Positions 52,220 through 63,770 of a stretch of DNA of 64,000 bases are shown one piece after another. This DNA is from Pyrenophora tritici-repentis (taxonomy: Eukaryota; Ascomycota; Dothideomycetes; Pleosporales; Pleosporaceae): the NCBI RefSeq assembly GCF_003171515.1, contig NC_089395.1:1736001-1800000 (forward strand). Reading direction: 5' to 3'. Within the stretch, counting starts at the first letter, position 1; each line of letters begins with the position of its first letter. A program made the translations under genes and the position numbers. Under the pieces are notes generated by a model. The model saw nothing but the letters and a program-made list of their open reading frames with translations, was not told the origin of the DNA and searched no databases.

Positions 52220-52741
52220 CTAACACGCCGAGGCCAAGTCCGCCAGCGGCGGTCACACAGAAGATGAACACCAGCTTAGCGTATGGATAGCAGCTAGTTT
52301 GCGAAAGAAGATTCGGCTCGAATGGCGCGTAGGACAGGTAGATAAGAGCAGCTTGTTGGGACCCTGCTTTGCCACGTTTACTTCGCATGCATAGCGTTGG
52401 AACAGAGGAATAGACCCTACCATGCTGTAATAAGATGGATAGGTAGGTCTTTCAGTCCTAGTATAACTGAGTCCTGAAAATGGCAGACGAAGAATAGACC
52501 TTACCTTTGAAGACAGCAGATGTGTTAATATCTTTATAATGCGTCGTCAGAACCTTTCCAGCCGATGGCGTTGGCAGTAAAGAGTACAGTAGACTGGTGT
52601 ATGTACTGCGTATTTCAAACCTCTAGATCACCTAACTTGTCTATCCTGCGATTAATAACTTGCGCCGTGATTAGAACTAGCGGCTAAGAAGTGACGAAAG
52701 GCGATCGCAAGGCTTACATCAGCACGTGACTGCGTATGCAA

Positions 52742-53230
52742 CTACACGTTTCCCTGTATCGAGCTTGAAACGAAAAGCACCTCGTCTGATACCGTCACTG
52801 TACAAGCTCGAAGCGGTCCTCCACAGCGGAAGCCAAAAGAACACATGCCAACGCCAATTGAGCGGATACAGCGGATACATGTCCGTCGGCAGTGCCAGGA
52901 AACGTGGCAGACAAGCTCGTCAAGAACCGGAGCTATAACAATGGTGCAGCCATGTCCCGGCAGCTGTAGTGTCTTCTCCACATGTTCATCAAACATGTTC
53001 TCAGCGGGCGCTTCGTGACATAGTGCCACATGCGGATGCTTGACCAAAGAATCCGCCTTGTAGCATCGTCGTACAAATACCCGTTGGTCAGACGTGCGTG
53101 AGCTGCCCAGATGCCAGATAGGATAACTCGGATGCGCGACACACTGCCATGATATCAACAAGAAAATTTCCGCGGCAAAAACAAGTGACATGAAAATACG
53201 CGTCATAGAACAGCAGGTAAAAGCAGACAT
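52742..53230 (-). CDS. Cysteine-rich putative secreted protein
   Basis: From the ATG at 53230 the frame encodes 162 residues with about 16 cysteines. A hydrophobic stretch (IFMSLVFAAEIFLLISW) near residues 12-28 could be a signal peptide or anchor, preceded by a short polar N-region with two extra Cys. The cysteines cluster in the C-terminal half (CHVSWHCRRTCIRCIRS). The longer frame to 53380 starts with GTG and was not used. The family is unknown; an effector-like role is possible. Confidence 0.45.
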   Translation of the reverse strand: MSAFTCCSMTRIFMSLVFAAEIFLLISWQCVAHPSYPIWHLGSSRTSDQRVFVRRCYKADSLVKHPHVALCHEAPAENMFDEHVEKTLQLPGHGCTIVIAPVLDELVCHVSWHCRRTCIRCIRSIGVGMCSFGFRCGGPLRACTVTVSDEVLFVSSSIQGNV

Positions 53231-54369
53231 GTTGATCGAGTTGTGATGTCGGAAGCCAGCAAACCAGGCACGATCGGCGGCTAGCCCAAGTAGAACCGGA
53301 AAAAACGGGCTTGGCGATGCGAGAACCCGTCCAAGTGGCAGTGCAAGCCAGGCACGCCAACTTTTCTCGCAATCCTTCACGCCACATGCGTCTGGGGAAG
53401 AGTCAGTTCATTCATCCAAGATTGCGCTTTCGTCATTGTTTCAGCTTCCTCAGCCGTCGCTACGGTTTGCGGCCCTGGAGCGTAATGCGTCTCAGGAATC
53501 GGTGAATAAACGAGCCCATGACGACATGGCTTTGTCATGTAATTGCAATGCACAACATGCTGCCCGGGCCCCCTCTCAATTTGACGTGCCGGTGGCTCGG
53601 ATGGTTGTCCTAGCAGCAGGATTGCTCTGTTTGGTGGTACCGGTGTGGGCAACGGTAGTTGGCAAACAAGGCCTGCGTCTCAGGAACGGGCTTTTGACTT
53701 TGACTGCCAGCTCACGTTGCATAGCGTTGGGGGCTGGTAGTAAGATGGCTTTGCCCTGCCCGGTCGACAAGCGGTGATTGTTTCAGAGTGAATCGATGGC
53801 CGCCGCACCCGGAAATAGTAGCATTTTGGGGCGCGGCATCAACAACAGCCACGACAGACGCATGGCTTGTTGTCGGATGGGGGCTTTTGCAGGTCTCGGA
53901 TGCAACCTTGGAATGTGTCTTGGCCGTATAATCGTCGTCGACGGTGGACAGGCCGGCCACTGTATCCCTGCGTTATACGTCATGGGCTAGAACTTGAAGG
54001 GCAACTGGGACCCACCAGAGCTTCTGGAAAAAGAAACGACTGGTAAAGGCTGGCACTAGATTGGACCAGGTGGGAGGTGGCCCCCGGGGAGCAAGTAGCA
54101 GCAACATGTGGCGTCACTCACCAGTCATGGGCGTTTGCATTACTTGAGAAAGTGGACGAGGCGGTGCGCAAGCACAGCAAGCAAGGGCGCGGGTGCCTGT
54201 TGCTGGGGCTATGGCAAGCATTCGCCTGCCCTTTGGTATAAGAGCTCACCTCGCCTTGCCCTCTGCTTCGTTTTCACATTCCACATTTCACTCTCTCACT
54301 CTCCCTCTCCACATCAAACTCAAACAAACTACTTGTCTTCCCACACAAACAACTCCACCAAACATCAAA
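53231..54369. other. Intergenic, promoter of the wall-protein gene
   Basis: About 1.1 kb of higher GC. Overlapping frames on both strands are shadows of each other. The last 130 bp, with a TATA element and a CT/CA-rich leader, is the promoter of the strongly biased gene at 54370. Confidence 0.5.
54237..54242 (+). promoter_or_regulatory. TATA element of the GPI wall-protein gene
   Basis: TATAAG lies 128 bp before the ATG, followed by a long C/T and A/C-rich leader (CTCTCACTCTCCC and CAAACAAACTAC words), typical of strongly expressed fungal genes. Confidence 0.5.
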
Positions 54370-54798
54370 ATGCGTTTCTCCACCATTGCCACCGCTGTCT
54401 TCGCCGCTGGCGTTGCCAACGCCCAGGTCGACTCAGTCCTCTCCCAGATCACCTCGGCCGTCGGCGGTGCCCCATCCAACGCTGCCTCAGCCATCTCCTC
54501 GATCGGCTCTGCCGTCAACTCCAACGGTGCCTCCATCACCAGCCGTGTCGGATCCGAGGTCAACTCTGCCGTCTCCACTGCCGAAGCCGCCGCCAGCTCT
54601 GCCCTCAGCAGCATCTCCAGCGAGGCGGCTTCCAAGGCCAGCTCAGCCCGCTCCGCCCTCGAGTCCAAGACCGGCTCGCTTGCCAGCAGCGCCGCCTCTG
54701 CCACCTCATCTCCCTCCGACGGTGCTGCCGACTCTGCTGCCATCCCCGCTCTCGGTGCCGTCGGTGCTGGTCTCTTCGCCCTCGCCGGCCTTTTGTAA
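54370..54798 (+). CDS. GPI-anchored Ala/Ser-rich wall protein
   Basis: One exon of 142 residues. A signal peptide (MRFSTIATAVFAAGVANA) is followed by a mature chain made mostly of Ala, Ser, Val and Ile without cysteine, and a C-terminal GPI signal: small residues, then the hydrophobic end IPALGAVGAGLFALAGLL. Codons are strongly biased to C in third positions (GCC, ATC, GTC), unlike the neighbours, suggesting high expression. It should be attached to the plasma membrane or cell wall. The start context is ATCAAAATGC. Confidence 0.85.
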   Translation: MRFSTIATAVFAAGVANAQVDSVLSQITSAVGGAPSNAASAISSIGSAVNSNGASITSRVGSEVNSAVSTAEAAASSALSSISSEAASKASSARSALESKTGSLASSAASATSSPSDGAADSAAIPALGAVGAGLFALAGLL

Positions 54799-55830
54799 GC
54801 GGCTCGGCCCTTTCAGCAACAAACAAGCTTCTTTCAGTCATCTGCATCAGCACTTCTTTCGACGGCTTTCCCGCTCGATCTGCGTTGCTTGGCCCTGAGC
54901 TGAGCGCGCGCGCGCGATCCTTGTCTTCTCTCGTAAGACACATGGATGGGATGGGAATGGTTCACACAGGCGATTATGGCGTCTAGCCCAGAGGCCTATA
55001 ACATTGTAATAAGTCATATCAAATCAAAACATACCCAAATACCCCCCCAAAAAACACCTCTTGTGCACTTTTGCTGTTCATCTCCATTGACATTGACGAC
55101 TCCCAATTTCACCCTGTCCATCAGGAGGTGTCGTGACCGCCATTGACTACTCGCAATCTCACGACTCATTCATTTCACCAACACATTCCCCATGACTCGC
55201 GCTTTTCCGGTCAATAAAACCCATTTATTGTTTGCATGTGTGTTGTCAAGCCAGAAAAAAGTCTCCTCTCCCTCAGCTGTGGCTGTCGTTTGGTTGCCAT
55301 GATGCGACGTTTGACCAAAGATGACGTAGCACCGCGCGTTCAACTCCTTGCCAGCGCCGCGCCAATAGACACGCTAGGACTAGCGCTTGCGCCTCGACCC
55401 ATGCACTCCGCACCGCACGCATTGCATCCAGGCCTGGTATGTAGAGGAGATATTTATCCGTTGCGTTTACCGCTGCTGCTGCGAGTAGGTGAAGCGAATC
55501 AGGCCACCCATCTGCACCACACCAGCCTCGACTGTGCATACATGTGCATGCATGCATGTGCAGCAGAAGTCATGTGTTGTTTGTTTTTTGCGGGGAGGGC
55601 GTGGCTGAAGATCGGAGATCGGACACATGGATGGTGGACTCGGAACCGGAAACGGAACGGGGGGATCTACAGAGCCGTCTTACCACGCTTTTTTCTCCTA
55701 TCTTTTGTCCCACGTGCTGGGTGGGATAAGGAAAGGAAAACAAATCTAGAGGAGGAGAAGAAGACCGAGCTGGTAGGCGTGGGGCACGACGATGATTTTT
55801 TTTCCGTGGGGGGTTTTTTTCTTTGCGCTG

Positions 55831-55860
55831 GTGATGTGATGTGATGTGATGTGATGTGAT
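55831..55860 (+). repeat. (GTGAT)6 microsatellite
   Basis: Six perfect copies of GTGAT, a length-variable locus by nature. Confidence 0.95.
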
Positions 55861-55972
55861 GTAGTGGTGGCTTGATGTTTTCGGGCTGTTTTAGAGTGTG
55901 TTGCGGGCGGGCTACGACTGTTGTTATTGTTTTTGCTGTTCTCACTAACTATCTGACTTGTATATACCGCAC

Positions 55973-56010
55973 TTCTTCCTTCTTATTGGTGTTCTTCCTT
56001 CTTATTGGTG
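55973..56010 (+). repeat. Perfect 19-bp tandem duplication
   Basis: TTCTTCCTTCTTATTGGTG occurs twice head to tail. It looks like a recent slippage or repair product. Confidence 0.9.
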
Positions 56011-56906
56011 CATGCTTACCAGTTTGTAGTCGCGATATAGATGAACTCGGTCTGGTTAGGTGTTTGTAGGCTTTTGATTGCACTTTTTTCTTCCCTGAAG
56101 TCTTGGAATAACTACCGCTATTGTATACTTGTTTTTATTGTACGAAGAGAAGCTAAGCAGGGAACTCTAAAATTATCACCCTATCAGAGATGATATGTTG
56201 TAGCATTCATATGTGCGTGAAGGTATGCAATAGAGAGGAAGATAGACAAAAAGGTACAAGTCTCTAGTTAGCAGCGCAGCATGTCAAACGATTTCGTTCA
56301 AGAGAGATGTAGTATAGAACATGCTCATCGGCTAGCGTTTAGATAGACAGCCGAATCTACACGCTTCTATCCGGAGCAGAGTTGCGAGGAAACTATATCT
56401 AATAGTATCGTGTTAGATTAATATAGTAAGATACAGATGGATATTACAGTCTACCTAACAAACACGGTTGCACTATTAAAAAATACGCCTCCTCCCCTTC
56501 TCCCCGCCTTCCACACGCCTGCCCTTTTTCCGGTGACTTGATATGGGTGCGATAATTCCGGCTGCGTTCTGATAGGTTGGACTTGCTCGAAGAGGTACAA
56601 GACTGAACAGGCGTATACTACGAGGATTAAAGCTAAGAATTATTCTGGTTAGAGCACTTGGAAGCTATGATGGCTGTTATATTCTTGTCTATAGTGTCTT
56701 TGATTCAGTTTATGATAGTCTAGTATCTGTGTTCAGCTTAAGAGGAGGAGTTATCATATCAACGATTGCCTTGGAGTCGCATGTGTAGGCTGGCGATGCA
56801 GTAAACTATTAAAACATAGCCTTTAGAATAGTCGATACCTCTACTTAGCTGGGAGTAGTATTGTAGACAGCATACAAATAAGTTGAAGATAAGAAGTAAG
56901 TAGAAT

Positions 56907-57034
56907 CAGACTCCGCAACAATCAATCGGATCGGCATGATTGATTCCTATCTAGGTTAAAGGCTGCCTAATGAAGTAATTCTTTAACCTATATAGGAATC
57001 AATCATGTCAATCGATTGATTGTTGCGGAGTCTG
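56907..57034. mobile_element. hAT-type MITE, 128 bp, second copy
   Basis: The ends are inverted copies starting CAGACTCCGCAACAATCAAT. Arms of about 54 bases pair, with several mismatches. An exact 8-bp duplication, AGTAGAAT, lies at 56899-56906 and 57035-57042. It shares ends and length with the copy at 45150 but differs in the inner arm, so the two are family members rather than recent duplicates. Confidence 0.9.
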
Positions 57035-57965
57035 AGTAGAATGATATAAGATATGTCGAAGTAAGTTTGGGATAGATAGTATAGGTGCGTAATTACCTAG
57101 ACTACTCCTGATTGCAAAGTACACTAGACGCGTTCCTATAATTACTAGACCTTATCTTCCCCGACTCACCCCTACCCTAAGGCCCTATCACAACCCCCAT
57201 CCATTGTACCTAATTCACACTCTGATATATCCACAAACATCAGCCCAACACCACACAATCAAAGACAGCAAAGTCTAACACACTATACCGCACCACCTCC
57301 TCCACTCAGTCCTATAGTGGCAGTCAACCCAACACCAAACATCTCCACTTAACATACACACACACACTTCGATACCTCCTCATTCAAGCTTATCTCGTCA
57401 TGCGCTTGAGTACCGCGTCGATTTACACGGTGGAAATAATACTACTACACAGTATTAAACAAAAAGTAGCGGCTTTGGTTTTTTTAAGATAGAATGTATG
57501 TGTTTTGGATTGGGGTTTAGTCGGTGCTATGAAGGGTTTTATAGGGGAAGAGCGGTGGCTGGTGTGTGGTATGTGTGTTTGATTGAGATGGGTGATAAAC
57601 TCTGATAGGGACAGGGGTAGAGGCAGCGGATATCAAGGTTTTGTGCATTAAGCGTATCAGTTCCATGAATGTTCGCAAGGTTAGTTACTGTGACCGTGTC
57701 AGGCATATCGGCTGCATGGGTATTGCTAGCATCTTAGGTACAACAGTACTGGTAGCTAGGAGATCTTGGTCGCGGACATCGATGAAGGGGCGGATTAGGG
57801 ATTGTATAGTGATGATAATTCAGAGTTGGTTGCGGAATAGTAAGACTGTTGATGATAGATATACCTAGGTATCTGAACTCTAGTAATTATGTACAGGACT
57901 TCTATGAATGTCACTCTAGCATATCCCTATCAATCCAACCCCACCAAGTAGCGAAACACATACTA

Positions 57966-60900
57966 CTACCACACCTTATCCCCACTCACCAGCATCACCT
58001 CCCCACCCCTCTCAAATAAGCCCCCCCAATCCGTCCCCGTCCCCGCACTCATCTCTCCCCCACCCACACCAAAAACACTCACCCCCTCCCTCCACCCTTC
58101 CCACCCCTCCAGCCCAAACAGATGCCTCATAGTAGGTCTCCCATGCGGACAAGACCACGGCTTATCCATACTCCCCATATGTCGCACAATCTCGCGCATG
58201 CGCTTCGTCGGCAGTGTCTTACCAATCATAACGCTACTCCTACACGCGCGACTAGCCAGCAACTTCCTCACCTTGGTGGGCCGCGGGATATACGGTGATG
58301 TAGAGGTAGATGACGAGGGCGGGTTATCTAGGATGAGGGCGAGGAGTTCTTCGAGGTCGGTGGGGGAGAAGGTGATTTCTTTGGACATGGGGAGGGAGGT
58401 TAGGTGTGCTGTGGTGGTGGTGTTGTTGGGGTTGGGGGTTTCTTCGTCGGCGTCGGTTGTTTCGATGACGAATCCGTTTGCGAGGAGGGCGTGTTCGTTT
58501 GCGAGGATTATCTCTTTTTCTACAGCGCTGAGTTCGAGGGGGGTGGGGGTGCACGAGGCGTTGAGATACGAGGACTGTGGTTGCGGCGAGGCGCTCAAAG
58601 TTGTATTTTTCGTCGCTGGCGTGTTGGTCGATGATGAAGAGGTCGGATGTGGGTGCTGTGGAGGTGGGTGGTCGGACGGCGATGATGAAGCCTTGGTTGA
58701 ATTGGCCGACTATTCGCATGTCGTGGAAGTCGGATTTTGTTACGGTGAGGCTGAGGCGTTCTTCTGGGTCGGCGTCGTGTAGCTGGGCGCTGGAAGGTAG
58801 CATGGATTTGTCTGTAGTGTTTGCCGGAGATGTGTCGATGGCTTTTTGGAGTTCGTGGATATCGCGTGAGATTGACTCGGCGTCTGTCTCGATGACGCGC
58901 TCGAGATTGATGGTCCAGTACTTCTTCTGCATAATCTTGAACATGTTCTTCATGCGTTTGACGTTCATCTCAGTAGGCTGAGCTGCCGCCTCCTCGGCTT
59001 CAGTAATGAGCTGCACAATTTTTGCTTCCTCTCTTGCTTTCTTCTCCGTATCGTCCATGTACTCATCGTCTGAGCTTTCCGGGTCTGCTTGTAATTCTTC
59101 TTCAGCATCAGAGATGGATTTTGTATCCAGTTCCTGTTCTGAGACAGTTGTCGAGCGTAGCCGTGAAGCACTCTTTGAGATGGTGAGGTTGTCATCCTGT
59201 AGCTCATCGAATGCTCGAGATGGTAGGCGTTTATGCGGAGAAGGAGAGCGTGTGGGCACATCAGACACGTCAACGTCCTGTATACCCTCGTCTTCTTCTT
59301 CGTCTCCCTCATCATCATCGTCACTACTTTCGAGTTGGGTACCTGGAGCCGAAAACCCACTTATGCCTTGTTTGAACAGACTCTTCTTCGGTGTCTGGTC
59401 CAGTGGCTTCCCAGATAACGAGAACTTGGGTATATGTATTCTAGATCGTCTCGAGGCTGCGGACTGGCTTCCGGTGCCAATTGTTGAGACAGTCGTCGTA
59501 TTACCTACCGTTATCGTGGCTTGTTGAACTGCGGTTCGCATTGGACGCATGCGGTCAAACGCGTTCTGAATCGTACTTTGCGACAGCGACTTTTGCGGTG
59601 TTTGTGAGATGGCTGGAATCGGTTGTTCTTCACTCTCTACATCCGCAGTATCTTGCGGAGATGCGGGCAATCGCACCGGCTGGAGCTGATGAGAGTTTTG
59701 GGAGGCTATGCGGGCGTTGAAGTCTTGGACGATTCTCGGAGGTTGCGGCAGCCTAACGGGAACATTCTTGATTTCTTCCGGCTCAAACAATGGTGACTGT
59801 GGCCTTGGGAGTGGCGATTCTGTTGTGTCACTTTCTTCGAATGAAGCACTACGCTGAAGTCCTTTTGGATGGCACATGCGTTCTTCCGTCGTCTGATCGT
59901 TCTCGCGGTTGCTTTCAACTTTACTTCTGGGCAGTGGGCGGACCACTCGTTCTTCAGAGTCCCTACGCTGCATGGTTGGTGGTTTGAAGGCAGAGGTAGG
60001 AGTCTTCTTTCCCAAAAGTTGCGATTGAGGCATACTCTGGTCTTGACCCTCAAAGAGCTCTATCAGTGAGTTTTTGAGGTTTTCAAGTAGCGCGGTCTGG
60101 TCGTGGAGCATGATGGTCCGTTTGTCTGGGCTAACATTAACATCGTAGGCATTTGTGTCAAGCTGTATATCTGCGAATATAAAAGGCGATTGTGTGACGT
60201 TGTAAGACTTGTAAACCTCGTTGAACGCCTTCGCAACTTGAGGAAGGGTGCAAGGCCGCGAGTTTACGAAGAACATTTGTCTGTCAGGCGTCTGCCGACC
60301 TTCGCCAACAACAGGACGGGAGATGTGGCCCACTATCTTGACAGTTCGCGATCCCGGGTCCTCTTGTGTGCTCCAGTTTCTTGCCGTCTGTGTAGCGCCC
60401 GGACGGTTTGATGGGTCCATGGCGAACTCGAGGGCGAGGGGAACTAGGGCGGCAATGGTCTTTGCACCGTACACGTTGGAGATGTTGTCTCGCGTACTTG
60501 TGTTGGCATTGGTGGAGAAAGCTATAGTCTTCTTTCTTGGCTAAGTTAGCACAGCTCGGGAGTACATACACACTCACGCTCACCCTTTTGGTATTTGATT
60601 GCTCACTGAGAACTTGACGCCCACACTGATGCATGCGTATGCATTTAGTAGCTGTAGCACCTTGTTGTACTCTCTCTTGATGTTCTTCTCGAGCTCCTTG
60701 CGCCTTACGGGAAGATTATGGAACAGTGTCTCTACCACCACTGTCGTACCCTGCTTAGCTGCCACGACCGAAGTCGCCTTCAGCTTTCCTGACTGCTCAA
60801 AATCTAGCCTGGTACCTTTGGATCCATCCGAGGCTCGGGCAGTGACAATGTGGAAGTTGGAAAGGGCACATAGCGACGACAATGCCTCGCCGCGGAAGCC

Positions 60901-61245
60901 AAACGTCTGTAGTAAGGCGAGGTCGTCGTATGTGGCAAGCTTGGAAGTATAGTGCTTCAAGGCGATGGTTTCGTAGTCGTCAGGGGCAATCCCAGAACCG
61001 TTATCTTGCACTTCTATGGCGTCGAGGCCATAATTCTTAAAGCGGACCTCTGTAGTGGGTGTCAATCATGGCACATGGGTATGCAGTGTGCGGGGCGAAG
61101 ACGTACCAACAGAGGTGGCGCCTGCATCGATGCTGTTCTCGACCAGTTCTTTGCAGACAGACTGCAGGTCGACAATGACCTGGCCCGACTGTATCTGGTG
61201 CACCGAACGGCCCTCGATGGCTTTGATGGTAGCCATGTTCGACAT
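57966..61245 (-). CDS. PMS1: PMS1 mismatch repair MutL homolog, frameshifted
   Basis: Exons 61245-61107, 61049-60584 and 60535-57966 make a MutL protein of 1,057 residues once one base is removed. The ATPase domain is clear: [32 protein letters not shown]. The C-terminal endonuclease part has [12 protein letters not shown], then ACRSSVMIG and [10 protein letters not shown]. Between [20 protein letters not shown] and [11 protein letters not shown] the frame changes at two G runs (58538-58543 and 58545-58549 on the plus strand): one extra base. As read, the protein diverges there and ends at 58324, losing the last metal-binding motifs. This is either a real inactivating insertion or a homopolymer sequencing error. 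MutL-alpha nicks DNA during mismatch repair in the nucleus. Confidence 0.93.
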
Positions 61246-61432
61246 GTGAAGGCAAAGAGGCGTGACTACGCGACTGTCAGACGCGTTCCATGCCAGCCAA
61301 TGGGCGCACTGCGCTAAGTAACTTGGTGCGCGGCCCCGCAGTCAAGGTTACGCGCCCTCTTATCATGTATCCCATCCCATCGCTCCTTCCCTTTGTCCTC
61401 TTCATTCCCTTCCTTGCCTCTTGTCGTGCAAA
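61246..61432. promoter_or_regulatory. Divergent promoter of PMS1 and the 2EXR-like gene
   Basis: Only 187 bp separate the two start codons. CT-rich sequence lies just before 61433. Shared control is inferred from the spacing. Confidence 0.5.
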
Positions 61433-63049
61433 ATGGAAGACTTGCAACAGGTCGAAAAGCTGGAGTCACATCTGCATAGACTGGTGGACAAGACGCGGAA
61501 GAAGCGTGACAGGTGAGTTTTCTCAGTGCCGGCAGATCTGAGCGCATGTGATACTGCCTCTTCCATGAGACATCACAGTCACGTCGGCAGCTGACATGAC
61601 GGCAGTGTCGATGAATTGAGGCACCAACTTAGGCGAGCCACCAATGAAGCGATGCAATACCAGAGGGAATGCAGCAAACATGCCATATACTACTCTAGGA
61701 GCCAATGCTTGCACTTGGCCAACTTGATGCAGCAGAAACTTCCCGCGGAGCTACGCGATATGATATACGAATTTCTGGTTGTGGAAGACCGTCCTATCTA
61801 TGTTGGGCCATATTATCATCTACGTACCTACCATGGACATAATCTTAATCCACCTCCGCCAGACGAGTTGTCGCCTGAGGAGGAATTGATCGTGAGAGAA
61901 TTGGTAAGAAATGCACCTCCAATAAGGTGGGAATCGACGCGAACGTACCAGCGTCTTAAAAACACAGAAGCTTTGGATGTCGACAGTGACGGCGTAAGCC
62001 CAGAACTCACCGAACGCATCCGGAAGCTAGATCTCACCTATTCCAACGAGTGCACCAACCAGAATGGCGGCCAAACCACCCTTCCAGATGGACGTGTAAA
62101 ACAAGTACACACCTACCATCCACCTGAGGACATGGTGCTTCCCAGCAGTTACTTGCTGAACCCCAGATACTTTGGGCCTGCGATGTCAGCTGAGATACAG
62201 AAGGTGTATTACACGCAAAACACGTTTTCCATATGCAGCATTGAACAAGCGATACGCAACTTTGGAACTCTCCACTCGGGCTATTACATGCAGACGTGGG
62301 AGAAAGACGGCAGGCCACGAGAGGTACCAGACGACTTAAAGCTGCAGCCGCTATTTTACCCTGTAAATCACGTCCGCGACCTCCAAATCCGCGTCAAGTG
62401 TGAGCAATACCAGCCGAACGTCTATGACCCGTGTGCATACGAAAACCTGCAGCTTTTTCTGCGCCAAATCTGGTCGAACATATCGAAACTCGATCTGTTC
62501 GTGGGACGTGGCTTGCCATTTGGAACGAGGATTGAGATCGTTCTCATGACCCAGTTCGGAGATCTTGGGGATGACGACAACCGTATGTACGCTGAATGCG
62601 CATATGTCAACTTCCTGCAATGCATTAGGAACATGGTCTACAAGTTGATGTATGACCATGACGACGTCTGTGTCACGGTCACGCATCATGATGAACACAA
62701 CCTCCCACTGCAACTAGCGCCGGATATCACGGGGGTGTTTGCACTGACCAAAGAGCGATGGGAATATGTAAGTACCGTATTACCACCGTCTCTGTCGCAT
62801 GAGCTAAATATGATTTAGGAAAAGTCTTTCCGCAGGGGACTAGGAGACGATGTCGACAAGTTCTATGTAGTGCCCGCTTGGCGGGACCAAGAGCGGGAAG
62901 AGTTTGTTCATGGGTACGATTTTGATGAGATTGGGCAGTATATTCGGGAGCGTTGGGGTCTGGAAGATGCATTCGATAGAGCGACTACGCACGAAATTAG
63001 AGAAGGGAGGTATTGGCCCAGACCCGTTCAAGCTGACAGAGGGGCTTAG
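61433..63049 (+). CDS. 2EXR-like protein with N-terminal coiled coil, three exons
   Basis: Exons 61433-61512, 61606-62767 and 62819-63049 join in phase to 490 residues; donors are GTGAGT and GTAAGT. The N-terminus is a coiled coil created by splicing exon 1 to 2 (VEKLESHLHRLVDKTRKK, then VDELRHQLRRATNEA). Residues about 70-95 (LPAELRDMIYEFLVVEDRPI) carry the LPxELRxxIY signature of fungal F-box-like/2EXR proteins. The rest is a mixed fold with a conserved-looking tail in exon 3 (FYVVPAWRDQEREEF). The function is unknown. It is divergent from PMS1. Confidence 0.8.
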
Positions 63050-63770
63050 TGAAAATGGCTCAGCGCGGAAGGTCCATACGAGGGGAGGATGATGACGTAG
63101 TGGATGTTAGTAGAAGGGGATTTTATTCAGTCTTCATAAGGGATTATGATGTGTATGCTCTTTGCAGCATGGTGAAGACTTTGCGCTCTGTTCCGAGTTG
63201 GGAGAAGCGACGGAAGGGTGAGCAATTAGTAAGCAACGTAGTAAGGCGGTCGTTCCTTGGTTCTGGACGGAGTTTCGCATGCATGTGCCGATTGGCTGTG
63301 TGCCTGAAGCACCACAGGAACGGGGCGTAGGCATCTGCTGGATGGGAAAAGTATACATGTCGATGGCTTCAGGCCATCACGACACGGACGACTTGGGATT
63401 AGACTCCGCATACGCGACTTGTCACGGCCAAGATGCGGGCTCGTATAGGTGCATTTGTCCGGGCGCGATATCACAGCATCAGCCACGGGAGCCACTCAAG
63501 GCGCGTTCGGATGCGCTAAATCCGGGTGCCGTGCGGACTCTAGTGCGCGATAGGCATAGAGAGGCTCCTTTCAGTGTCTGCAGTGACCAACCCTCTCGCC
63601 AAGGCTTGCAATTAAACTGGCAGAGACCCTCTTTTTGGTGTTGTCCTTTGGCGGAATATAATACGGCGTGGTATACTCTCCTGGGCCCTTTTGCGACCTT
63701 CCCCCCGCGACTTTCGCGCACACCCTCGTAAAAGCTTCACGCGCGGCGCGATTCGGAAAAAAGTTGAATA
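63050..63770. other. Intergenic, promoter of ERG5
   Basis: About 720 bp. A TATA-like AATATAATA lies near 63655, a little over 100 bp before the ERG5 ATG. A 150-codon frame at 63279 has no domain and sits in the promoter, so I do not call it. Confidence 0.5.

Larger units (their letters stand above)
54799..57965. other. 3.2-kb gap, AT-rich, no intact gene
   Basis: The first 1 kb contains long frames with skewed composition (for example 55236-55844) but no domain and poor start context. From about 55870 to 57640 the sequence is AT-rich. It holds a pentanucleotide array, a 19-bp tandem duplication, a hAT MITE at 56907, and CA-rich words near 57355. No gene is called. Confidence 0.5.

Noticed and set aside
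52185..52388. 67-codon minus frame with a hydrophobic tail
   Set aside because: It overlaps the F-box relic, has no homologous features I recognise, and is too weak to call.
54386..54898. Long Pro/Ser and Arg/Cys frames over the wall-protein gene
   Set aside because: They result from the strong third-position C bias of the real frame at 54370.
55236..55844. 202-codon plus frame
   Set aside because: No domain, no start context, mixed composition, and it runs into homopolymers and the GTGAT array.
63279..63731. 150-codon plus frame before ERG5
   Set aside because: Lies in the ERG5 promoter, no domain, irregular composition.
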